Below are positions 24,079-28,833 of a DNA stretch of 34,829 nucleotides, piece by piece; position 1 is the first letter of the stretch, and each line of letters starts with the position of its first letter. The notes under the pieces were generated by a model that had not been told where the DNA came from, did not search any database, and saw nothing but the letters and a program-made list of their open reading frames with translations. The position numbers and the translations under genes are program-made. This DNA comes from a virus: IMG/VR virus record IMGVR_UViG_3300028073_000023, positions 1 through 34,829 of that record. The stretch is one strand, 5' to 3'.

Positions 24079-24854
24079 TGCACACCTCTCTTCTTGTCAA
24101 TTTGAGCAAGTATTTCGAATCTAGATTTACCTGCTGTGTAAATACCTAGCTGGCTTGCAATCTTAAGAACTTGAGTGTCATCATTGCGCCATCCAAATGA
24201 CTCTTTAATCTTTGGCTCTTCCTTCTTGATCCAGTCAGCCTTGAATCCTACCCACCCACGCTCACAGCATTGCTTGATAGCGTCTTCAACTGATATTCCA
24301 GCAATCTCTGCTTCACGAGCTATGCCATTAAACGCTGTCTCTGTCAGATCGCCAGCCTTTTTAGCTTTGCGAACCTTTAGATAGTCGGATAGCAATTCCG
24401 CAGGAATTGGTGGTGTATATTCTTTTCTCTTCTTATCTAATCTAATCTTATCTGGGATGACTTCGTCATGACGGTGTCTAGACGCTTCTGTATCTTCTTG
24501 TTTTTGTTTAACATTTTGAATCAGAGTTCTCATCTGTGGGTTGCTAGTCGCAGAAGTCATTAATCTCTTCGCCACCTTCAAGCAAGTGATAGATCCGTTG
24601 GTGTTTTCAAATAGTCCCAACTGGATAAACTTACGCATCATCTCTTCTACCTTCTGTGGAGTAGACCCTGTGTTGCGAGCAATGATACGAGCATCGTGCT
24701 TTAGCTCAAATGTGATATTCTCTGGCGATACTCTGCTGACAATAAGCTCTATGCAGTACCAGTACAGACCATAGCCTTCAAGACCATAGTCAAGCAGCAC
24801 CTCCTGCAACTTATCATCCAAATTAGCCGTTGAATCGTGTTTAAACCAATCCAT
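24075..24854 (-). CDS. Replication-initiation-like protein (Lin1244/Lin1753 N-terminal domain), 259 aa
   Basis: The start MDWFKHDSTANLDDKLQEVL, continuing LDYGLEGYGLYWYCIELI and FELKHDARIIARNTGSTPQK, is the Lin1244/Lin1753-like (DUF4373) winged-helix domain seen in phage replication initiators of the lambda O/DnaT class. The middle is charged and linker-like. The C-terminal part (GDLTETAFNGIAREAEIAGI, then ERGWVGFKADWIKK) resembles DnaT/replisome-organiser tails. It would recruit host helicase to the phage origin. The ribosome site AGGAGAAGAAG precedes the ATG. Confidence 0.8.
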   Translation of the reverse strand: MDWFKHDSTANLDDKLQEVLLDYGLEGYGLYWYCIELIVSRVSPENITFELKHDARIIARNTGSTPQKVEEMMRKFIQLGLFENTNGSITCLKVAKRLMTSATSNPQMRTLIQNVKQKQEDTEASRHRHDEVIPDKIRLDKKRKEYTPPIPAELLSDYLKVRKAKKAGDLTETAFNGIAREAEIAGISVEDAIKQCCERGWVGFKADWIKKEEPKIKESFGWRNDDTQVLKIASQLGIYTAGKSRFEILAQIDKKRGVQ

Positions 24855-24863
24855 CTTCTTCTC

Positions 24864-25001
24864 CTAGTGAAACCTTCTGTGGATCTGGCGATGCAGTCTC
24901 CTGCGCCACCAGTAACTTACACTGTGCAGCAATAGTTCTACGACTATGAATACAAGCACAGATCTAAATACATATGACCAGAATCCATGTTTATGTCTCA
25001 T
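24864..25001 (-). CDS. 45-residue membrane protein with basic tail
   Basis: ATG at 25001 with AAGGAGATGTC upstream, stop TAG at 24866-24864. The product has a short polar N-terminus (MRHKHGFWSYVFRS), a hydrophobic span (VLVFIVVELLLHSVSYW) and a very basic C-terminus (WRRRLHRQIHRRFH). The charge distribution suggests a single span with a cytoplasmic basic tail. It is the second gene of the leftward early transcript from the 25.3-kb promoter. Function unknown. Confidence 0.6.
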   Translation of the reverse strand: MRHKHGFWSYVFRSVLVFIVVELLLHSVSYWWRRRLHRQIHRRFH

Positions 25002-25028
25002 GACATCTCCTTTTGCTTTATACGCAAA

Positions 25029-25253
25029 TTAGTAACCATATAGGCGTCTAACTTTTGTATCTTCTTGCAACTCACGATATTGCTCGTTGTAGTATTGTTG
25101 ATCGTGATTTGGTTTTGTAAACACAGGCTTTGCTGGAGCAGCTTCAACAGCACCTTCTGTATCATCTTCATCTAGATGTCTATTTCTTAGATACTCAACT
25201 AGCTTATTGAATTCTGCTTCTGCTGCGATTCTTTCTTCGTATGTCTTTTCCAT
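25029..25253 (-). CDS. Hypothetical acidic protein, 74 aa
   Basis: A charged protein (MEKTYEERIAAEAEFNKLVE, then NHDQQYYNEQYRELQEDTKV ending RRLYGY). Similar short proteins occur near replication genes in other phages, from memory. It is the first gene after the leftward promoter at 25.3 kb; AAGGAGAAAGTC before the ATG is a near-ideal ribosome site. Its leader contains the palindrome GACAGTTAATTACTGTC. Confidence 0.7.
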   Translation of the reverse strand: MEKTYEERIAAEAEFNKLVEYLRNRHLDEDDTEGAVEAAPAKPVFTKPNHDQQYYNEQYRELQEDTKVRRLYGY

Positions 25254-25272
25254 GACTTTCTCCTTAGTTAAT

Positions 25273-25289
25273 GACAGTTAATTACTGTC
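25273..25289. promoter_or_regulatory. Palindrome in leader of leftward early transcript
   Basis: The sequence GACAGTTAATTACTGTC is an inverted repeat with 6-base arms (GACAGT, ACTGTC) around TAATT. It lies just downstream of the predicted start site of the leftward promoter and before the ribosome site of the 74-residue gene. Operator for a repressor is the simplest reading; a short hairpin in the leader is the alternative. Confidence 0.55.
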
Positions 25290-25299
25290 TATGTGAAGA

Positions 25300-25338
25300 A
25301 TTATACTCTTGTAATACATAAATGCAATACTTTTATTA
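25300..25338 (-). promoter_or_regulatory. Leftward sigma70-like promoter P1
   Basis: On the minus strand the box AATAAAAGTATTGCATTTA (25337-25319) contains a -35 TTGCAT (25327-25322), 16 bases before a perfect -10 TATAAT (25305-25300). The upstream box is nearly identical to those of the two rightward promoters at 25.8 and 28.7 kb. Drives the leftward genes from 25253 down. Confidence 0.75.
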
Positions 25339-25405
25339 AAATATTTTTATTGACCATAATCAAATTAATCTATATCATCAGCATTGTACTAAGCGAGTGG
25401 TATCC

Positions 25406-25447
25406 AAAAAGCCCGTTATGACATTCCCGTGTCTTAGCGGGTTTTTT
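25406..25447. terminator. Bidirectional terminator-like hairpin
   Basis: AAAAAGCCCG pairs with CGGGTTTTTT (one G-T pair) around a 22-base loop, which itself can fold (GACA with TGTC). The A-run and T-run on the two sides make it function-capable in both directions. On the minus strand it follows the DUF1064 gene stop by six bases, separating that gene from promoter P1. Confidence 0.65.
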
Positions 25448-25452
25448 GCTTT

Positions 25453-25779
25453 CTAAGTTATTTTTATATCTATCCCATGAACTTGTTTCATGAGCCTCAT
25501 CTTGATCTTGAATATATCTGTCTGCATACCTTTTACATCCTCGCACACTGTATTATTGTTTTCTACATATACAAAGTCTGCGTAATAACTAATAGCTCTA
25601 TAGTGTTTACCATTTATACGCATAGGTTCTATTAATTGGTATGGGACTTGCAACATTAGGCTATGGATCTGTCCAGCCTTCTCCAGTAACTTTAACTCTG
25701 AATAACGCTTCGCTTCTTTGGCACTATGAAACTTAATTCCATCTAACTCTGTGATTTTATTGCGATATTTACTTCTCAT
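25453..25779 (-). CDS. DUF1064 PD-(D/E)XK nuclease-like protein, 108 aa
   Basis: The sequence matches the DUF1064 phage nuclease pattern: KYRNKITELDGIKFHSAKEA, KRYSELKLLEKAGQIHSLML, then YYADFVYVENNNTVCEDVKG and MQTDIFKIKMRLM. The presumed active-site residues are D68, D81 and K83 (DVK). Such enzymes are thought to resolve branched DNA or act in replication/recombination. Length is typical of the family. It is the first leftward gene, divergent from the early rightward block, with AGGAAAAATTT before its ATG and a terminator right after it. Confidence 0.85.
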   Translation of the reverse strand: MRSKYRNKITELDGIKFHSAKEAKRYSELKLLEKAGQIHSLMLQVPYQLIEPMRINGKHYRAISYYADFVYVENNNTVCEDVKGMQTDIFKIKMRLMKQVHGIDIKIT

Positions 25780-25789
25780 AAATTTTTCC

Positions 25790-25835
25790 TAAAAGTGTTG
25801 CAATTAAAAATATATCGTGTACAATTTCAATTGTA
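25790..25835 (+). promoter_or_regulatory. Rightward early promoter P2 with palindrome over -10
   Basis: The box TAAAAGTGTTGCAATTA (25790-25806) includes a -35 TTGCAA (25798-25803). After 16 bases comes -10 TACAAT (25820-25825). A near-perfect palindrome TACAATTTCAATTGTA (25820-25835, arms of 7 around TC) covers the -10 and probable start site, so a bound repressor there would block the promoter. It drives the 25859 gene and those following. Confidence 0.7.
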
Positions 25836-25858
25836 GTACATTTTTAAGGAGAACTGTC

Positions 25859-26017
25859 ATGGAAAATGTTATATATAAAAATGGATTAAAGGTTTGTGCA
25901 AAGTGCAATGGAAGAAGTTTTATAAATGGGTACTGTGCAAAATGTGATGGAAAACTTGCAAATAAAAGACAAGAACCATCATTGCTAGATCATGCATTTG
26001 CATCTTTAAACAAATAG
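25859..26017 (+). CDS. Small zinc-finger protein, 52 aa
   Basis: Two CxxC pairs (VCAKCNGRSF and GYCAKCDGKL) spaced about 12 residues apart form a likely treble-clef or zinc-ribbon knuckle. The remainder is short and polar. An ATG further upstream (25817) is in frame but lies within the promoter; the ATG at 25859 has AAGGAGAACTGTC ahead of it. As first gene of the rightward early operon it could be a transcription or host-takeover regulator; that is a guess from place and fold. Confidence 0.75.
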   Translation: MENVIYKNGLKVCAKCNGRSFINGYCAKCDGKLANKRQEPSLLDHAFASLNK

Positions 26018-26026
26018 GAGAATGTT

Positions 26027-26227
26027 ATGAGTTATCAAGAGTATTACGAAACCATTGAGCGAGTGCATCAGTGGATAGAAGAAAACAAGGTCAAGACAAC
26101 TTGGTTAGATGCGATGGCTATATTTGAAGATGAGTATCGTGAATATCTACACAGGCACTTATCATCAGATATTAAGTTTGAAGATTGGATGGAGTTGTCA
26201 CATCCAGAAGTACAAATAATCAACTAG
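26027..26227 (+). CDS. Hypothetical early protein, 66 aa
   Basis: An acidic, helical protein (MSYQEYYETIERVHQWIEEN, then AIFEDEYREYLHRHLSSDIK and FEDWMELSHPEV). AGGAGAATGTT precedes the ATG. It stands between the zinc-finger and annealing-protein genes of the rightward transcript. No family recognised. Confidence 0.7.
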   Translation: MSYQEYYETIERVHQWIEENKVKTTWLDAMAIFEDEYREYLHRHLSSDIKFEDWMELSHPEVQIIN

Positions 26228-26235
26228 GAGAAATC

Positions 26236-26853
26236 ATGAGCAAAGAAGGCTTTGTAAATATTCATGGCAAAGAATACAAAACAGTTGCCAAGCGTGTGCA
26301 GGAGTTTCGTGCAGCGTACCCAACATGGTCAATCATGACTGACGTTGTAAAGATTGACGATGATCAAGTTCTTATCAAAGCACAAATTATTAATGCTGAA
26401 AGCAAGATTGTAGCTACAGGTCATGGGCACGAGCTTAAGTCAAATGGTCAGATAAATCGTACATCATATGTCGAGAATGCAGAGACCTCCGCAATTGGAA
26501 GAGCGCTTGCTTGCTTGGGGCTTGGCGGTACAGAGTTTGCATCGGCAGACGAAGTAGCAAATGCTATATACCAACAAAATATGGCTAAACCTGCTGTAAA
26601 AAAGCCTGAAAGCATTACACCACTAGCTGGTGCTGGTAGCTCTTTAACGGAAGACGTTAAACAGTGGGTGATAGATGAAGCAATGGAGATTATTGCTGAC
26701 ATTGAATCTGGCAATATAGAAGCTGCGCATGATCGTGCGTCACTTATAACAGACCAAGAACAAAAGATGTTCTTATGGTCTAAACTAGGGAGCAAAGAAC
26801 GTGGTGCTATTAAAAGATATGCTGAATCACTCAAGGAGAAGCAAAATGTATGA
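26236..26853 (+). CDS. Putative single-strand annealing / recombination protein, 205 aa
   Basis: Residues 1-115 (FVNIHGKEYKTVAKRVQEFR, IDDDQVLIKAQIINAESKIV, then SYVENAETSAIGRALACLGL and GGTEFASADEV) follow the beta-hairpin plus ENAETSAIGRALA layout of Rad52/Erf-like phage annealing proteins. The C-terminal part (VKQWVIDEAMEIIADIESGN) is a helical domain of unknown role. The immediate downstream ssb gene supports the reading. The start at 26236 has TAGGAGAAATC ahead; the frame extends upstream but lacks a better start. A plain hypothetical with this core is the alternative. Confidence 0.7.
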   Translation: MSKEGFVNIHGKEYKTVAKRVQEFRAAYPTWSIMTDVVKIDDDQVLIKAQIINAESKIVATGHGHELKSNGQINRTSYVENAETSAIGRALACLGLGGTEFASADEVANAIYQQNMAKPAVKKPESITPLAGAGSSLTEDVKQWVIDEAMEIIADIESGNIEAAHDRASLITDQEQKMFLWSKLGSKERGAIKRYAESLKEKQNV

Positions 26854-27001
26854 AATAATAGTCGACTTTCGTAAGCTATCAAACCCTCCACAAAGCGAGA
26901 TTGATAAGCACGCACGAAAGGTGCAAGAAGTAATTCAACAACTTGGGCATAAATACAGACTAGCTAGACCAATGCCTAAAACACAACAAGGGAGTAAATA
27001 A
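26846..27001 (+). CDS. Hypothetical small protein, 51 aa
   Basis: Starts MYEIIVDFRKLSNPPQSEID and ends MPKTQQGSK; a short strand followed by a basic helix (KHARKVQEVIQQLGHKYR). AAGGAGAAGCAAA precedes the ATG, which overlaps the end of the annealing-protein gene by 8 bases. Its TAA shares a base with the ssb ATG (TAATG). A role beside SSB/annealing is suggested by coupling only. Confidence 0.65.
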   Translation: MYEIIVDFRKLSNPPQSEIDKHARKVQEVIQQLGHKYRLARPMPKTQQGSK

Positions 27002-27393
27002 TGAACGTTTTTAATGCAATTGGTAGAGTTGGTGGTGATGCCGAGTTGCGCTTCACACCAGAACAAACTGCAGTAGCATCATGGTCACTTGCTGTTAACT
27101 TTGGTTATGGCAAGTCACAAAACACAGTGTGGCTCAACTGCTCACTGTTTGGCAAACGTGCAGAGACATTGCAGCAGTACATCAAGAAAGGTAGTCAGCT
27201 TGGTGTTACTGGTGAGATTAATCTGCGTGAATACAAGAACAAGTCTGGAGAAGTTAAGCAGTCGCTAGATTTAGTTGTCTCTAATGTAAGTCTGATAGGT
27301 GGATCATCAGAGCCAAAAGAGGCATCGAAAGCTAATGGATATCAGAAACAGCCTGAGTCCGTTGAAGAATTAGAAGGGGACATTCCTTTCTAA
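27001..27393 (+). CDS. ssb: Single-stranded DNA-binding protein (SSB), 130 aa
   Basis: The OB-fold core MNVFNAIGRVGGDAELRFTP, VASWSLAVNFG, TVWLNCSLFGKRAETLQQYI and GSQLGVTGEINLREYKNKSG is the bacterial-type SSB pattern. The end (EGDIPF) is the acidic, proline-containing tip by which SSB recruits replication and recombination partners. It coats phage single-stranded DNA and probably works with the annealing protein and NinB. It is followed by a terminator-like hairpin. Confidence 0.92.
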   Translation: MNVFNAIGRVGGDAELRFTPEQTAVASWSLAVNFGYGKSQNTVWLNCSLFGKRAETLQQYIKKGSQLGVTGEINLREYKNKSGEVKQSLDLVVSNVSLIGGSSEPKEASKANGYQKQPESVEELEGDIPF

Positions 27394-27400
27394 CAATCGT

Positions 27401-27425
27401 GGCTACATTGTAGCTACATTTTTTT
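27401..27425 (+). terminator. Rho-independent terminator after ssb
   Basis: GGCTAC, a 3-base loop and GTAGCT form a short stem, followed three bases later by seven T residues. It begins eight bases after the ssb stop. The stem is short and one pair is G-T, so termination is probably partial. Confidence 0.5.
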
Positions 27426-27450
27426 CTAACTTTTTACACGACAGTTAGAG

Positions 27451-27503
27451 TGGGGAAATTAAGATGGATGCTCGTCACATCCATGCAACCTTAAGAGTAC
27501 CCA
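27451..27503 (+). other. Nested stem-loop element (candidate structured RNA)
   Basis: Between the ssb terminator and the next gene three helices can nest. TGGG (27451-27454) pairs with CCCA (27500-27503), TTAAG (27459-27463) with CTTAA (27490-27494), and ATGGATG (27464-27470) with CATCCAT (27478-27484) around a 7-base loop. The side bulge is GCAAC. It would form a leader for the 27523 gene. It matches no riboswitch I recall. Confidence 0.45.
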
Positions 27504-27522
27504 ATCCTTTGAGAATATACAT

Positions 27523-27972
27523 ATGAGCAGAATAGACCAACTTTATAACGCAAATAAGATCAGAGCTGAGATATTGAAGGTAGCAGACGAAAGGTTTGTT
27601 GACATTGATGAATTCCATGCTCACTTTCCAAACATGAAAAAGGCAGCTATTAGGGCTGTATGTTACGACCTTGAAAAAGGCAAGTATCTTGATGTGATTA
27701 AGTACAATAGCAAGACAACATTTAAAGCTATCAAGAAGTACAAGGCATCAGGAAAGCCGTTCAGAGAAAAAACAATTGACGAGATAACTCGTGAATACAT
27801 GGAAGCAAGATCAAACGCTCATGTAAACTATCGAGGTAAGTACGATGAACTTATTGCCAAGAATCCAAATTTGCGGATAATACGAAAGACAGACGCTCCA
27901 TTACCAGAAAACTGGTGGGGCAAACGAAAAGATGTATTCACAGGGATAGGATCTAGTTTTGACATACTCTAG
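27523..27972 (+). CDS. Hypothetical early protein, 149 aa
   Basis: A basic, largely helical protein. The N-terminal half (NANKIRAEILKVADERFVDI, then FHAHFPNMKKAAIRAVCYDL and EKGKYLDVIKYNSK) could be a winged-helix DNA-binding domain. The C-terminal half contains KTIDEITREYMEARSNAHVN and a Trp-rich ENWWGKRKDVF. No family recognised. It follows the nested hairpin element and starts a group of genes of unknown function. Shine-Dalgarno is weak (GAG nine bases ahead). Confidence 0.7.
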   Translation: MSRIDQLYNANKIRAEILKVADERFVDIDEFHAHFPNMKKAAIRAVCYDLEKGKYLDVIKYNSKTTFKAIKKYKASGKPFREKTIDEITREYMEARSNAHVNYRGKYDELIAKNPNLRIIRKTDAPLPENWWGKRKDVFTGIGSSFDIL

Positions 27973-28144
27973 AAGATTTATTGTGCATGATGGCGAAGGC
28001 GATCCAATACGCAAGTTTTACACTAAACAGGATGCTTTGGCATTCTTAGAGCTTCGCCCAGAGTGCTATTTGACTATCTTACCTAAAGAAAAGGTGGAGA
28101 AGCCGCCAAGATGGAATCCTGAGTGGGAAGAAGCGCCTTTCTGA
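27959..28144 (+). CDS. Hypothetical protein, 61 aa
   Basis: A small protein (MTYSRRFIVHDGEGDPIRKF, then YTKQDALAFLELRPECYLTI and PPRWNPEWEEAPF) with a likely beta-alpha-beta fold. It overlaps the preceding gene by 14 bases. The SRRFIVHDGEG...FYTKQDALAFL layout is common in small phage proteins that resemble DNA-mimic or inhibitor folds, but no specific match is claimed. Confidence 0.65.
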   Translation: MTYSRRFIVHDGEGDPIRKFYTKQDALAFLELRPECYLTILPKEKVEKPPRWNPEWEEAPF

Positions 28145-28268
28145 TGTTTTTAATATCATTACATAGACAGCATAAAAAAGTCTCAATATGGCACGATTGT
28201 GAAGGTCAGTTTTGACTATAGAATGGAAAAAGTTATTTTTAAGACCAATTAACTTGTGGAGCTTACCG

Positions 28269-28484
28269 ATGGGATACAACAACATAACTGGCGATTCAAT
28301 TTCGACTCGCTTTGGAAGCAAAGAACAGCAGGAAAAGTTTGATCAGGAATTTGATCGCATCTTTGGCGATAAGAAAAAGAAAACTAACGGAGGATGGACT
28401 CCACCACCATTACCCAACTTTGATGAAGATAGGATAGATGTCATCGGTCAAAATGGTAATGATGGCGATCACTACGACAAATAA
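28269..28484 (+). CDS. Hypothetical acidic protein, 71 aa
   Basis: The ATG at 28269 (MGYNNITGDSISTRFGSKEQ) has GGAG seven bases ahead and is favoured over an upstream TTG at 28212. The protein has a charged middle (EKFDQEFDRIFGDKKKKTNG), a proline-rich WTPPPLPNFDED and an acidic tail. It resembles a disordered linker protein. It is the last rightward gene before the opposite-strand pqqA cassette. Confidence 0.6.
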   Translation: MGYNNITGDSISTRFGSKEQQEKFDQEFDRIFGDKKKKTNGGWTPPPLPNFDEDRIDVIGQNGNDGDHYDK

Positions 28485-28487
28485 AAA

Positions 28488-28509
28488 ATCCCCCAAATGA
28501 ATGGGGGAT
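28488..28509 (-). terminator. Rho-independent terminator for the leftward pqqA transcript
   Basis: A perfect 7-bp stem (ATCCCCC and GGGGGAT) encloses an 8-base loop. On the minus strand it is followed by TTTTTATTT, a classical terminator; on the plus strand it is preceded by the A-run and followed by CTGTC, so it points leftward only. It begins 29 bases after the pqqA stop codon. No other leftward gene nearby would need it. Confidence 0.85.
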
Positions 28510-28538
28510 CTGTCAATAGCAGTCTGTTACCCAGTCCA

Positions 28539-28610
28539 TTATTTGTTCATAACATACATGGTAACTTCAAAGCCAAAGCGCATTTCAGTAGCAGCAGGTT
28601 TTGTCCACAT
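28539..28610 (-). CDS. pqqA: PqqA, precursor peptide of pyrroloquinoline quinone, 23 aa
   Basis: The 23-codon frame (ATG 28610-28608, TAA 28541-28539) encodes a peptide that opens [18 protein letters not shown] and ends with a Tyr19 motif. The whole pattern (W2, KPA, RxGxEVTxY) is that of PqqA. The conserved Glu15 and Tyr19 (EVTMY) are the residues joined by the radical SAM enzyme PqqE in the PqqD-bound peptide and then excised to build PQQ. Length equals the 23 residues of Klebsiella PqqA. GGAGATATACC precedes the ATG, and a leftward terminator follows. It lies opposite to its neighbours, and no pqqB/C/D/E/F is present, so host enzymes must process it. Known enzymology is family knowledge; a phage role is inference. 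Confidence 0.9.
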   Translation of the reverse strand: MWTKPAATEMRFGFEVTMYVMNK

Positions 28611-28641
28611 GGTATATCTCCAGTTCAAAAAGTTTTTAAAA

Positions 28642-28660
28642 TGTAAACTTTTGGTTTACA
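28642..28660. promoter_or_regulatory. Inverted repeat upstream of pqqA
   Basis: TGTAAAC and GTTTACA arms (7 bp) flank TTTTG, 32 bases before the pqqA ATG. A weak leftward -10-like TATGAT lies immediately upstream at 28671-28666. The repeat could be an operator over the pqqA start site or a leader hairpin. It is unlike the palindromes at the other promoters. Confidence 0.45.
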
Positions 28661-28729
28661 GTTTCATCATAATTTAAACTTAACTTATCATCATCACCAT
28701 ATCCATTAAAATAAATCATGTAATTATTT

Positions 28730-28767
28730 AATAAAAGTGTTGCAATTAATATAGCAATGCGTATAAT
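28730..28767 (+). promoter_or_regulatory. Rightward promoter P3
   Basis: The box AATAAAAGTGTTGCAATTA (28730-28748) contains -35 TTGCAA (28740-28745), followed after 16 bases by -10 TATAAT (28762-28767). It shares 17 consecutive bases, TAAAAGTGTTGCAATTA, with the P2 box and has the same spacer. It drives the ArdC-type gene at 28834. The intergenic region to its left holds pqqA on the other strand. Confidence 0.75.
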
Positions 28768-28774
28768 AACTTCT

Positions 28775-28804
28775 GTCGGTGATTTAACTCTACTTGCTAC
28801 CGAC
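28775..28804 (+). other. Leader hairpin of the ArdC-type gene
   Basis: GTCGGT and ACCGAC can pair around an 18-base loop. The first arm falls at the predicted +1 of P3, so it would sit at the very 5' end of the transcript, ahead of the AAAGGAG ribosome site. It could stabilise the message or mark an operator. Confidence 0.4.
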
Positions 28805-28833
28805 CAATTTTTAAACGCTAAAGGAGAAGTAAC

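Noticed and set aside
26448-26915. Leftward 155-codon frame opposite the annealing-protein gene
   Set aside because: Antisense to a better supported gene with recognisable annealing-protein motifs and no ribosome site for the leftward start.
28212-28268. Upstream TTG start of the 71-residue gene
   Set aside because: No ribosome site at the TTG, whereas the ATG at 28269 has GGAG at proper distance.
28488-28509. Hairpin as terminator for the rightward operon
   Set aside because: On the plus strand the hairpin is followed by CTGTCAATAG rather than a T-run; the T-run exists only in the leftward direction.
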